49,237 nucleotides of DNA. It comes from JABMRP01 sp964444795 (GTDB taxonomy: Bacteria; Planctomycetota; Planctomycetia; Pirellulales; Thermoguttaceae). The DNA is taken from the NCBI GenBank assembly GCA_964444795.1, contig CAYUIQ010000031.1:1-49237 (forward strand). Direction: 5' to 3'. Both the position numbers and the translations under genes were made by a program. How positions within the stretch are numbered: position 1 is the first letter of the stretch; each line of letters begins with the position of its first letter. This document shows, piece after piece, positions 14,733-23,215 of this stretch. The notes beneath the pieces are model-generated. The model was given only the letters and a program-made list of their open reading frames with translations, was not told where the DNA came from and did not search any database.

Positions 14733-15986
14733 ATGCTCAAGCCACAACCCGCGGGAGAGTTTCCCGAAGATGGCCTGGTGGACAGCTTGCTTGCGGAGTT
14801 GAAGTGGGATGAAGGCGAACTAGTGCGCCTCTTGGCTGCCGCCACACTTCACGCGCAGGGGTGGCAAAACAAGGAAATTGCCCGGAAACTCCGTATCGCT
14901 GAAGCCACGGTGGGAAGACGGTTGCAGATCGCGAGGAATTATCAGGTCCTTAGAGAGGTTGTCCTGGAGGACCGCGGATTAGACCGGTTCAAGCCAAATG
15001 TCAAAGCTCTGATTTATCAGCTCGGCAGCCAGCAGGGTCCCTCACTCATGGACAAGCTCCAACAGTTTCAGGAGCAAGAGGGATTTGAGCCAACTCTACA
15101 TAGTGTCCAGATCGTCAGTACGCAGGGTGCGACCACACTGGAGCACAACCCTCCGTCGGAAAACGAAGAGAAGCTTTGGAGCAGGCGTCTCGACGCCTTC
15201 GCTAAGAACGTGGGACCGAGTATTGCGGAGGTGCTCCGACCGGCCAAGACCATCGGCGTTTCGTGGGGTGGCTCGACACTTGCCTCGGTGGTACGATCGA
15301 TCTCGCGTCAGCCACGATGGCGGTCGCGCCGGGGGGAGACCGTCTGCCTGCCGACCACGGGAAAACGAGAATCCGATCAACAGCCCAACGCGTCGTCGTC
15401 CCGCCTGGCGAGAGAGTTGGCCGAGAGTGTGCTTTCCGGAGAGGCCATCTCCTACAGCCTGTCCGAGGTGCCCGCGTTCTTCGCCATGGAATTCGGGCAC
15501 AAGGAGTTGCCGACCCTGAAGAAATGGATCAACCGTAACACCAGTTACAGGAAGATCTTCGGGAAAGTGAAGAACGATGAACCGTTGATCGAGAAGTTGG
15601 ACGCCATCATCACGAGCTGCGGTGCTATTGGCAACGCGAAGCATTTCTGGGCTGCCGAGTTGACGGGCGGCCTGGGAGTCGAAAGCGATGTTCTCCAGGA
15701 GCTCTGCTGCGCGGATATCGGCGGGGTACTCTTGCCCCGAACGGATTCGGGTACGTGCGGTCGTCAGCAGCTCCACGACATAACCCAACGCTGGACGGGC
15801 ATTACGCTCGAATTCCTGCAAGACCTCGCCAGGCGGGCCACCAAGGAAACCAAGCCGGGGATCGTCCTCCTTGCCGTGGGGGGGAACAAAGCCGAGGCAG
15901 TCTACCAGTGCGTCAAGTGCGGCGTGGTCAACCAGCTCTTTCTTGATGGGAATCTGGCGGAAGAGCTTTGGAATCTGTTGCCGTGA
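14733..15986 (+). CDS. SorC/DeoR-type sugar-binding transcriptional regulator
   Basis: The 417-aa protein has an N-terminal helix-turn-helix (GWQNKEIARKLRIAEATVGRRLQIAR, about residues 43-68) and a long C-terminal sugar-phosphate-binding domain. Hallmarks of the SorC effector domain include KTIGVSWGGSTLASVV, DAIITSCGAIG, a late ADIGGVLLPR and VLLAVGGNKAEAVYQCVKCGVVNQLFLD near the end. These regulators are soluble repressors or activators that respond to phosphorylated sugars. The ATG at 14733 has an AAAAGGAGG ribosome binding site at ideal spacing; the frame upstream of it has no site and lies in promoter sequence. A second SorC-type gene follows 177 bases downstream. Confidence 0.82.
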   Translation: MLKPQPAGEFPEDGLVDSLLAELKWDEGELVRLLAAATLHAQGWQNKEIARKLRIAEATVGRRLQIARNYQVLREVVLEDRGLDRFKPNVKALIYQLGSQQGPSLMDKLQQFQEQEGFEPTLHSVQIVSTQGATTLEHNPPSENEEKLWSRRLDAFAKNVGPSIAEVLRPAKTIGVSWGGSTLASVVRSISRQPRWRSRRGETVCLPTTGKRESDQQPNASSSRLARELAESVLSGEAISYSLSEVPAFFAMEFGHKELPTLKKWINRNTSYRKIFGKVKNDEPLIEKLDAIITSCGAIGNAKHFWAAELTGGLGVESDVLQELCCADIGGVLLPRTDSGTCGRQQLHDITQRWTGITLEFLQDLARRATKETKPGIVLLAVGGNKAEAVYQCVKCGVVNQLFLDGNLAEELWNLLP

Positions 15987-16163
15987 GGACACGGCCGGGC
16001 ACCCTCGGGCGTTGGCGTCGCCACACAGCGGCACCTCGGAGATCCGTTGTGTGGGTGGCTGGTCCGGATTTCTCCCCCGGGGCTTGCCAACCGAAGACAT
16101 TTCGGGGAAACATGGAAGCAGGCGGCCCGTCGAGATAGACGCCAACAGCCCCCGGAGACGCTT

Positions 16164-17204
16164 ATGACACCGGACAGAAAGGTTCTCAAAGCGATTTACT
16201 TCCGCGCTTGCGACCTGTTCTTTCGCGAGAAGAAGAAGGTCAGCGAAATCGCCGCCACGCTGAACAAGGAATTCAACCGGGATTACAAACGGGAAGCGAT
16301 CTACCCCATGTTGGCCAAGGCGAGAGATCTCGAACTGGTCCGCATGGTTCCGCCGATGCACGAGGAGGTAGCCAAGGGCTTAGCCGACCAATTCGGCCTC
16401 GACCCGAAGGCCATCGACGTCGTCGGTCTTGAGGGGGAGATTTCCGCCGAATACGTGTCGGCCAAAGCAGCCGAAGTGGTGTTGTCGCTGATCGAGGAAA
16501 TGCTCCCCAACCGGCGGCGGCCGATCGGACTGGGGCTCGGACCGGGGCGTGCCACGTTGGACGTGGCCCGATACCTGGGTGAACTCATGCGCTCGGACCC
16601 CATGTTGCCCGACCGCTGCCTGAAACTCCACGCGATCACGGCCGGAGGCCCCGTCGACCATCCCGAATTCGCGCCCAACAGTTTCTTCCACCTTTTCCCT
16701 CGTCGGCTCGTCGCCGGGTGCGTCGGCCTTTTTGCCGAGACTCTGGTGCCGTGCGGCGACTACGAGCGGGTTGTCTCCGCGGCGGGGATCAGCGAAGCAT
16801 TCGACATGAAGGACGACATCGACATCGTCGTGAGTTCGCGGGGAGATTTCGCGGAAAAGCACACGCTCTTCTGGTTGTCGATGAAGAAGGAAGGCGTGGC
16901 CATCGACGACCTCCGCGACCGGGGATGGGTGGGTGACGTGCAGTATCGGCCCTATTCGGCGACCGGACCCGTCGAAGAAGACGAAAACGACCTCCGCGCC
17001 GTGACCCTTTTCGAGTTGGAAGACTTCGTCGACATGGCGACCCGAAGGGGTAAACACATGGTGCTGGTCGCGCGAAGCTGCAGCCTCTGCCACAACCCGC
17101 AGGCCGAAGCGCTGCGCCCGCTGCTGGAAGTCCCCCGGCTCAAGGTCTGGAGCCGAATCATCATGGACGCCGCCGTGGCCACGACGCTGTTGAATCAACG
17201 GTAA
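16164..17204 (+). CDS. Second SorC-like sugar-binding regulator (divergent paralogue)
   Basis: The 346-aa protein begins with a helical DNA-binding-like region (KVSEIAATLNKEFNRDYKREAIYPMLAKARDLELVRM, about 22-60), then a domain with LGLGPGRATLDVARYL and a late DIVVSSRGDFAEKHTLFW followed by GWVGDVQYRPYSATG, a pattern matching the SorC effector domain. It shares architecture but little obvious sequence with the regulator upstream. The ATG at 16164 is chosen because the upstream frame carries no ribosome binding site and overlaps the first gene's 3' flank. Two such genes next to a HIT-family enzyme suggest a sensed sugar nucleotide or phosphorylated sugar. The ligand is unknown. Confidence 0.65.
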   Translation: MTPDRKVLKAIYFRACDLFFREKKKVSEIAATLNKEFNRDYKREAIYPMLAKARDLELVRMVPPMHEEVAKGLADQFGLDPKAIDVVGLEGEISAEYVSAKAAEVVLSLIEEMLPNRRRPIGLGLGPGRATLDVARYLGELMRSDPMLPDRCLKLHAITAGGPVDHPEFAPNSFFHLFPRRLVAGCVGLFAETLVPCGDYERVVSAAGISEAFDMKDDIDIVVSSRGDFAEKHTLFWLSMKKEGVAIDDLRDRGWVGDVQYRPYSATGPVEEDENDLRAVTLFELEDFVDMATRRGKHMVLVARSCSLCHNPQAEALRPLLEVPRLKVWSRIIMDAAVATTLLNQR

Positions 17205-17428
17205 ACCGGGGGGTGCTTCCTTCTGCGGCAGGAGGCTGAACCAGTGAAAGTGAAAGTTGCGATCTCAATCACCGCCCCCACCTTTCTGGGGGCCCTATTC
17301 TTTGGGGGAGAGAAAAATATTTGCAATCCCCGCAGCCGTTGTTAGACTCGAACCTGTGTTGGCCGGTTCGCTCGCCCGGAGGTGTACATGCCCTTGCGCG
17401 ACTCATTTCACTTATTGGAGGGAAAGCC

Positions 17429-18895
17429 ATGAAACGCTGGATTCTTGGACTCGCTGCACTGACGGTCGTTTGCGTGGCTACAACGACGGCCAGCGCAGCC
17501 CTGATCGACGGGCTTATGTCGCACCTGCCCCTGGACGGCAACGCCGACGCGGGTGCCGCGGGCAGCGGCGGAGTAATCATCGGCACCGTGAATTTCTCCG
17601 CCGGCAAGTTCGGCGAGGCGGCCGGTGTGACCGCCTATGGGGACGGCCACATTCCGTTGCTCGACGACTTGGGGGCCGCATTCGGCACAAGCACCGATTT
17701 CAGCATGTCCTTGTGGATGAAGTTCGATTCGTACTCCAGCGACCCGGCCTTCTTCAGTAACAAGAGCTGGAACAGTGGCGGCAACACGGGAATCAACGTG
17801 GCGTTTAACGGAAGCAATCGGGTTGACTTCAACACCAAGGCCGCCGGTGGCTCTCGACTGGATATTCACACCGCAAACAACGCCTTGACCCCCGGCGCGT
17901 GGCAGAACTTCCTCTTCACCGTCGACCGGGACGGCCCGACGAAACTCTACATCGACGGCACGGAGATCACCAACCAGACGATTCCGTTATCGTCCCAGGG
18001 CTCACTCGATGGCGCCTACAACTGGACGCTTCTCAACGACGGCACGGGCAGCTACGGGTATGGCTCCACGACCGCCGGATTACAGATGGACGAATTTGCC
18101 GCTTGGGATCGCATCCTGGATGCCGGAGAGATTGCCGCTTTACAGACGGCTCCCATCCCCTACACGCCGGCTGCCCCGAAGGAAGTCTTGCTGTTCGAGG
18201 ATTTCGAGAGCTTGACGCTGGGTCCGTTTGTCAGCCCGACCGAGGGCGGTGGTGACGGCACCGACTGGACGGACGTGCCTCCGGCGGGTTGGGGGCGCGA
18301 CAACGGTACCACTCCCGTAGGATCTCCCGCCGAATTCCTCGGCTGGACGTTTCTCGACAAGAATTCGTGGATTGCCACGGAAGGGAATCAAAACCGCAGC
18401 CAGTTCACATTTGGCCAGGGAACCGTGATGGTTGCCGATGGGGACGCCTACGACGATGGCACGAACGTCGACCCCGATCTGTTCAATACATTGATCACCA
18501 CGCCGGGAATCGACCTGAGCACGGTTGAACCGAATACTGTCGTCATCGAGTTCGACTCGAGCTGGCGGGATTACGACACACAGACTGCCACGCTCGATGT
18601 TAGCTTCGACGGCGGGGCCACCTTCACCAACGTATTCACCGAAGAATCAGACGTGGCCGGCGATCAAGAGTTGGGGGTCAATGAACACCTGCTGTTCGAC
18701 ATCGACAACCCAGGCACCGGCACCATGGTTTTCCAATTCGGTTACCTCGACGCCGGCAACGACTGGTGGTGGTCCGTCGACAACGTGAAAGTCAGCGGTG
18801 TCGTCAGCCAAGCCGTCCCCGAGCCGAGTACCTGCGTGCTGCTGGTTCTGGCCGCGGTGGGCTTGGTTCCTTGGATCCGGCGGCGTAAGCGGTAA
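17429..18895 (+). CDS. Secreted LamG-domain protein with PEP-CTERM sorting signal
   Basis: The 488-aa product has a signal peptide (MKRWILGLAALTVVCVATTTASA) and then a LamG-like concanavalin domain (about 27-235; DGLMSHLPLDGNADAG, FSMSLWMKFD, KLYIDGTEI, MDEFAAWDRILDAGEIAAL). A second beta-sandwich region follows (about 240-455). It ends VPEPSTCVLLVLAAVGLVPW then RRRKR, a PEP-CTERM tripartite signal recognised by an exosortase-type system. A GGAGGGA ribosome binding site precedes ATG 17429. It is likely an exported surface or matrix protein binding polysaccharide. The 224-base gap upstream shows no recognised element. Confidence 0.88.
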   Translation: MKRWILGLAALTVVCVATTTASAALIDGLMSHLPLDGNADAGAAGSGGVIIGTVNFSAGKFGEAAGVTAYGDGHIPLLDDLGAAFGTSTDFSMSLWMKFDSYSSDPAFFSNKSWNSGGNTGINVAFNGSNRVDFNTKAAGGSRLDIHTANNALTPGAWQNFLFTVDRDGPTKLYIDGTEITNQTIPLSSQGSLDGAYNWTLLNDGTGSYGYGSTTAGLQMDEFAAWDRILDAGEIAALQTAPIPYTPAAPKEVLLFEDFESLTLGPFVSPTEGGGDGTDWTDVPPAGWGRDNGTTPVGSPAEFLGWTFLDKNSWIATEGNQNRSQFTFGQGTVMVADGDAYDDGTNVDPDLFNTLITTPGIDLSTVEPNTVVIEFDSSWRDYDTQTATLDVSFDGGATFTNVFTEESDVAGDQELGVNEHLLFDIDNPGTGTMVFQFGYLDAGNDWWWSVDNVKVSGVVSQAVPEPSTCVLLVLAAVGLVPWIRRRKR

Positions 18896-18959
18896 GGTGA
18901 AGAGGCACGATAGCGGCGGGGTCGCAAGTCTTTGTTTTGACCGCGGAAAGGAGCATCGC

Positions 18960-19958
18960 GTGCGAAATACGGGCATCGTGTCTCCGGCAACGACGAGCCG
19001 GCCCTCTCCCAAAAGGAGAGGGGAGACGCCCGGGTTCACGCTCGTCGAGCTACTGGTGGTCATCGCCATCATCGGCATCCTCATCGGGTTGCTGCTGCCG
19101 GCGGTGCAGATGGTGCGGGAAGCGGCACGGCGGTCCCAGTGCTCCAACAACCTCAAGCAGGTCGGCCTGGGACTGCAACTGTATCACGACGCGCACCAAC
19201 GGTTTCCCATGGGAAACTACGGCAAGCAGGGCACCGCGTGGACGGCCTACATCTTGCCGTTCGTCGAGCAGAAGGCGCTTTACGATGGGCTCTCCTTCAA
19301 CGAAGGGGGCATCGGTCAGTGGGCCCAAGGGCCGCCGGGAAACCCCAACAGCCTCTGGGGGAATATCGAAGCCTGCCAGACCGTGATCTCCATCTATCGG
19401 TGCCCCTCGGCAAGTGTGGCCGATCACGTCTACAACGTCTCGCAGGGCGACGGCTGGGTGCTCCACAAGCGAGTGCCGGCCTCCTATATCGGTTGCGCGT
19501 CGGGGCTGGTCACCTCGCAGCACTATCCCCACTCGAGCGTCTGCCGCCACTGCGCGGGGGTCATGTGCAAGGTCGACGGCACCCTCTTCAACGACAGCAG
19601 CGTTCGCCTCTCCGGAATTCTCGACGGAACGACCCACACGATCATCGTTGCCGAGGCGGTCCCCCTGCCTGCCGACCTTCAACCCAGCCAGAAGGAGCCC
19701 GCGGGCACCAAGGACCACTGGTACATCGGCGGCGACGATCCGGATATCAACATCGACCTGTCGGAATTCATGGGCTCCTCGGGCGTGCCGATGAACACCG
19801 ACAACGAATTGAGCTTCGGCAGCCAGCATTCCGGCGGCTGCAACGTCGTGGTGGTCGATGGCAGCGTCCATTTCGTCACCGAATCGATCGATCAAACCAC
19901 CTGGAGCCGCCTCGGCCAACGCGCCGACAACCAGATTCTCCAAGACCCCTTCGAATAA
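18960..19958 (+). CDS. DUF1559-family protein with prepilin-type N-terminus
   Basis: The 332-aa protein has a type IV prepilin-like cleavage/methylation motif, TPGFTLVELLVVIAIIGILIGLLLPAVQ, and continues with REAARRSQCSNNLKQVGLGLQLYHDAH, the standard opening of planctomycete DUF1559 proteins. It ends with the usual HSGGCNVVVVDGSVHF segment, in which the H-x-G-G and D-G-x-V-x-F parts are family markers. The start is GTG at 18960 after GAAAGGAG. These proteins are numerous in planctomycetes and are thought to be pseudopilin-related surface proteins, with unclear function. The sequence just after the start contains a C-T/G-A rich hairpin (near 19000-19022) inside the coding region. Confidence 0.9.
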   Translation: MRNTGIVSPATTSRPSPKRRGETPGFTLVELLVVIAIIGILIGLLLPAVQMVREAARRSQCSNNLKQVGLGLQLYHDAHQRFPMGNYGKQGTAWTAYILPFVEQKALYDGLSFNEGGIGQWAQGPPGNPNSLWGNIEACQTVISIYRCPSASVADHVYNVSQGDGWVLHKRVPASYIGCASGLVTSQHYPHSSVCRHCAGVMCKVDGTLFNDSSVRLSGILDGTTHTIIVAEAVPLPADLQPSQKEPAGTKDHWYIGGDDPDINIDLSEFMGSSGVPMNTDNELSFGSQHSGGCNVVVVDGSVHFVTESIDQTTWSRLGQRADNQILQDPFE

Positions 19959-20076
19959 TTGGTCAAGTCCGGCGGATTTGGCCGAGAATTCTCCAAGAAT
20001 CGGGCGAAATTCTGTTACAATGAGCAGGCAGGGGTACGGAAACGCGGTAACCGGGCCATAAGGGAGGATCGCAAAC

Positions 20077-21036
20077 ATGAGCCAACGGCAAGACGCCCGG
20101 GGCGGCGGACAGCAGCCGGGCGACATCCCCCGGGGTATCGAGGTGCTGGTCAAGAAGGCCTCGATCGACCCCCAGTTCAAGAAGCTTCTGCTGCAATCGC
20201 GGGTCGAAGCCGCCGCGGCGATCGATCTCCAACTCGACCCGGCCGAGGAAATGATGCTCCAGGCCGTGCCGCCCGAGCAACTCGAAACGATCATCGCCCA
20301 GACGGTCGTCCCCCAGGCGCAGCGCCGGGCGTTTCTCGGCACCGCGGCCACGGCCATGCTCGCCATGCTCGGCGTCGACAAGGCCCTTGCGCAGGTCACT
20401 TTCGGGGTGCGTCCCATCGAAGTACCCATCGCGGGAATTGTCCAAGACTCGGTGCTATCGAAAGTGGAGGCCCCCGATCCGAATTTCGCCGCCCGCGTGA
20501 GTGCCGTTCTCGGTCGCCGGACAGGCACGCCGGTGTCTCGGATCGGTCCGAATACTCGGCTTGATCGCGATCTCCGGCTGAATCCAACGGGGCGCGAGGC
20601 GATACGCAAGACGTTGGAACAGGAGTTCCGCGTGCCGATTCCCGCCGAGGCGTTCGCGTCCTTGCGGACCGTCGGGCAGGTGATCGAAGAGATGATGGTC
20701 CGATCGGCGGTCGGCCGGGAAGTCATCGGGGCGATCGCCCGGCAGTTCCAGGTGGCTCCTGGAAAGATCACCCCACGAACATCGTTGGCGGCCGACCTGA
20801 AGGCAGACGACGCGGAAATGGATCGGTTGTCCGGTGCCTTGGCGGCTCGGCTTGGTGTGACTTTCTCCGCGGAGAAATTTCGGCAGACGGTTCTGGTCGG
20901 CGATCTGATCCAACTGGCGGCCGACGCGCTGGCCGCGAAGCAAGCGGCGATTCAGGCGGCAAACCCGCTGAAAATTCCGGTCTCGCGGGGGGTACGGCCC
21001 GATATACCCCGAAGCTACGGGATCCGACCACAATAG
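20077..21036 (+). CDS. Leader/Tat/ACP-like protein with G-(I/V)-R-P motifs, paralogue 1
   Basis: The 319-aa protein has a conserved N-terminal leader-like domain (about 15-80; IPRGIEVLVKKASIDPQFKK, then PAEEMMLQAVPPEQLE). A twin-arginine motif RRAFLG (83-88) and a hydrophobic stretch ending ALAQ (105) follow. Two helical domains (about 135-210 and 212-285) have the helix and turn pattern of acyl carrier proteins (DRDLRLNPTG; AADLKADDAE) but lack the phosphopantetheine Ser. GVRP/GIRP occurs three times: 110-113, 305-308 and 315-318 (terminal YGIRPQ). I know of no named family for it. Four tandem paralogues plus a B12-radical SAM gene suggest a substrate or scaffold for peptide modification. 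An AGGGAGG ribosome binding site precedes ATG 20077. Confidence 0.7.
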   Translation: MSQRQDARGGGQQPGDIPRGIEVLVKKASIDPQFKKLLLQSRVEAAAAIDLQLDPAEEMMLQAVPPEQLETIIAQTVVPQAQRRAFLGTAATAMLAMLGVDKALAQVTFGVRPIEVPIAGIVQDSVLSKVEAPDPNFAARVSAVLGRRTGTPVSRIGPNTRLDRDLRLNPTGREAIRKTLEQEFRVPIPAEAFASLRTVGQVIEEMMVRSAVGREVIGAIARQFQVAPGKITPRTSLAADLKADDAEMDRLSGALAARLGVTFSAEKFRQTVLVGDLIQLAADALAAKQAAIQAANPLKIPVSRGVRPDIPRSYGIRPQ

Positions 21037-21055
21037 AGTAGAATGGGTAAGCGGC

Positions 21056-21103
21056 GGGGTCGGGAGATCCGCACAGCGCGCTGTGCGCGAGTCTCCTGAC
21101 CCC
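21056..21103. repeat. Two-tier hairpin between paralogues 1 and 2
   Basis: GGGGTCGGGAGA (21056-21067) pairs with TCTCCTGACCCC (21092-21103), with one G-T wobble. Inside is a perfect 16-bp palindrome GCACAGCGCGCTGTGC (21071-21086). It could be a terminator-like or mRNA-stabilising structure between two duplicated genes. There is no run of T after it. Confidence 0.65.
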
Positions 21104-21112
21104 GCACGCGAT

Positions 21113-21165
21113 CGGACGGACATTGAGGAGCAAACCCATGAGCCCACGGCAAGACACACCGGGCG
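21113..21165 (+). repeat. 53-bp direct repeat, copy 1 (start region of paralogue 2)
   Basis: Bases 21113-21165 are identical to 22152-22204. The unit spans the ribosome binding site (TTGAGGAGC), the spacer and the first nine codons of two neighbouring paralogues, which points to recent tandem duplication or gene conversion. Confidence 0.85.
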
Positions 21166-22118
21166 GCCAGCAACGGTCGGAGCCGATCCCCCGGGGTATC
21201 GAGGTGCTGGTGAAGAAGGCCTCGGTAGATCCGCGGTTCGAGAAACTCCTGCTGCAAAATCGGACCGAGGCCGCCCGAGCAATCGGCCTCCAACTCGAAC
21301 CGGCCGAGGAGATGATGCTTCAGGCGGTGCCGCGTGACCAACTTGAAGCGATCATCGCGCAGACTGTCGTCCCCCAATCACACCGCCGGGCGTTTCTGGG
21401 CACCGCGGCGGCGGCCATGTTGGCGGTGCTCGGAGTAGACGAGGCCATTGCGAGGGCCGAAGAGATGATCGCCCCGGGAGGCGTGCGGCCACCGCCGCCC
21501 GCCCCCGCGGGAATTGCCCCGGACCCGGTGCCGCCGAAGGCGGAGACCGCCCATCCGAGTTTCGCCGCCCGGGTAACCGAAATTCTCAGTCGCCACTCGC
21601 GTACGCCCGCGTCTCGGATGAATCCTTCTACGCAACTCGATCGCGATCTCCGGTTGGATCGAGCGGGCCGCGAGGCGGTGCGAGGATTGTTGGAGGGGGA
21701 GTTCCGCGTGCCGATTCCCGCCGAAGTGTTCGGGACTTTGCGGACGGTGGGGCAGGTGATCGATGAGATGATGGTCCGGTCGGCGGTCGGCCGGGAAGTC
21801 ATCGGGGCAATCGCCCGACACTTCCAGGTGGCCCCCGGAAAGATCACCCCGCGGACGTCGTTGGTGGGCGATCTGAAAGCGAATGCAGCGCAAATGAATC
21901 GGTTGTGCGTCGCCTTGATGGCTCGGCAGGGCATAACTCTTCCCCTGGAGGAATTTCGGCGAACGCGCATGGTCGGCGACATGATCCAAATGGTGGATCA
22001 CGCCCTGGCCGTGAAGCGGGCGGCAATTCAGGCGGAAGACCCGTTGAAAGTCCCCGTCTCGCGGGGGATACGGCCCGATGTGCCCCCGTTCCCATACTAC
22101 GGGGTCCGACCGCAATAG
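21138..22118 (+). CDS. Leader/Tat/ACP-like protein with G-(I/V)-R-P motifs, paralogue 2
   Basis: The 326-aa protein repeats the architecture of the gene before it: leader-like domain, RRAFLG Tat-type motif plus hydrophobic segment, a Pro/Ala-rich linker containing GGVRPPPPAPAG, two ACP-like helical domains (DRDLRLDRAG and VGDLKANAAQ, again without the Ser) and a C-terminus with RGIRPDVPP and terminal YGVRPQ. It is highly similar to paralogue 1 from the leader through the second helical domain. ATG 21138 follows GAGGAG; an ATG 15 bases earlier is ignored because the paralogues align from MSPRQD/MSQRQD. Function is unknown; likely a partner or substrate of the downstream radical SAM enzyme. Confidence 0.7.
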   Translation: MSPRQDTPGGQQRSEPIPRGIEVLVKKASVDPRFEKLLLQNRTEAARAIGLQLEPAEEMMLQAVPRDQLEAIIAQTVVPQSHRRAFLGTAAAAMLAVLGVDEAIARAEEMIAPGGVRPPPPAPAGIAPDPVPPKAETAHPSFAARVTEILSRHSRTPASRMNPSTQLDRDLRLDRAGREAVRGLLEGEFRVPIPAEVFGTLRTVGQVIDEMMVRSAVGREVIGAIARHFQVAPGKITPRTSLVGDLKANAAQMNRLCVALMARQGITLPLEEFRRTRMVGDMIQMVDHALAVKRAAIQAEDPLKVPVSRGIRPDVPPFPYYGVRPQ

Positions 22119-22151
22119 AGTAGAATAGGAGAGAGGCGACTAGCGGCGGAG

Positions 22152-22204
22152 CGGACGGACATTGAGGAGCAAACCCATGAGCCCACGGCAAGACACACCG
22201 GGCG
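22152..22204 (+). repeat. 53-bp direct repeat, copy 2 (start region of paralogue 3)
   Basis: Identical to 21113-21165 and placed identically relative to the start codon of paralogue 3. The 3' ends of paralogues 1 and 2 are also near-identical (a CAATAGAGTAGAAT stretch after each stop), so the duplicated unit probably covered a whole gene. Confidence 0.85.
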
Positions 22205-23172
22205 ACCCGCGGCGGTCGGAGTCGATCCCCCGCGGTATCGAGGTGCTGGTGAAGAAGGCCTCGGTGGATCCCCAGTTCAAGGAGCTGCTGCTGCAAGCGC
22301 GGGCCGAGGCGGCCGAGGCGATCGATCTCGAACTGACACCGGCCGAAGAGATGATGCTCCGGGTCGTGCCGCGCGAGCAGCTCGAAGCGATCATCGCGCG
22401 GACCAATGTACCGCAATCGCACCGGCGAGCGTTTCTGGGCACTGCGGCGGCGGCCATGTTGGCGGTGCTCGGGGTCGCCGAAACAGCGTCGGCGGGAGGG
22501 TTCGGCAGCGGCGGGATTCGGCCTCAGACGGAGGGGATCCGGCGTTTATATGTGCCGCCCAATCCCGTGAAAGGGATCCCCGATCCCACTTTTGCCCGGC
22601 GCGTGATCGCCGTGCTGGCCGAGCACTGCGACACGCCGGCCAATGGGATTACGTTGGAGAGCCGGCTTGAAGAAGACCTGGGGATCGACCAGGACAAGCT
22701 TGCGACGATCCGCAGGGAGATTGAAGGAGACCCCGACGGATTGTTCTTTTTCGGCGGTCCCGATAAACTCGACACGGTCGGTCAACTAGTCGACGAAGCC
22801 ATGGCCCGCTCGGACGTCGGCCGGACAGTCATTGGGGTGATGGAGCGGCAATTGCGCGAAGCGGTCCGGCCGATCACGCCCCAAAGCCGGATAACCGAAG
22901 ACCTCAAGGCCGACTTGCGCCAATTGTCTCGAATGCGAACAACGCTGATGACCCGGCTTCGCGTCCATCTTTCCGGCGACGTCATTCGCCAGGCCGAAAC
23001 GGTCGGCGACGTGATCCAGTATGCTGCCGACGTGGTGGCCAAGCGCGAGGCAGTCCAGCGAGAGAGGGAAGCGAGGAAGGCGGCCGACGTGGATTCCCGA
23101 ACACCACCTATGACCATGAGGAATCGGCCCGATCCGCCCTGGCGCGGCGGCATCGGGGGTATCATGCCATGA
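22177..23172 (+). CDS. Leader/Tat/ACP-like protein, paralogue 3 (diverged C-terminus)
   Basis: The 331-aa protein keeps the leader-like domain and RRAFLGTAAAAMLAVLG, then SGGIRPQTEGIRRLYVPP. Its two helical domains (EEDLGIDQDKL and TEDLKADLRQL) have diverged more than those of paralogues 1 and 2 but keep the same order. The ACP-type Ser is absent. The C-terminus ends RGGIGGIMP, so the terminal GIRP-x form is lost while an Arg/Gly/Pro-rich tail (NRPDPPW) remains. ATG 22177 follows GAGGAG. It looks like an older duplicate under weaker constraint at its tail, or one recognised differently. Confidence 0.68.
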   Translation: MSPRQDTPGDPRRSESIPRGIEVLVKKASVDPQFKELLLQARAEAAEAIDLELTPAEEMMLRVVPREQLEAIIARTNVPQSHRRAFLGTAAAAMLAVLGVAETASAGGFGSGGIRPQTEGIRRLYVPPNPVKGIPDPTFARRVIAVLAEHCDTPANGITLESRLEEDLGIDQDKLATIRREIEGDPDGLFFFGGPDKLDTVGQLVDEAMARSDVGRTVIGVMERQLREAVRPITPQSRITEDLKADLRQLSRMRTTLMTRLRVHLSGDVIRQAETVGDVIQYAADVVAKREAVQREREARKAADVDSRTPPMTMRNRPDPPWRGGIGGIMP

Positions 23173-23215
23173 AAAAGCAGATTGAAACCATCTTCCACTC
23201 CGGAGGAACGAAGCG

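Noticed and set aside
20477..22060. True acyl carrier proteins in the paralogue array
   Set aside because: Fold pattern fits but the attachment Ser is missing in every copy examined.
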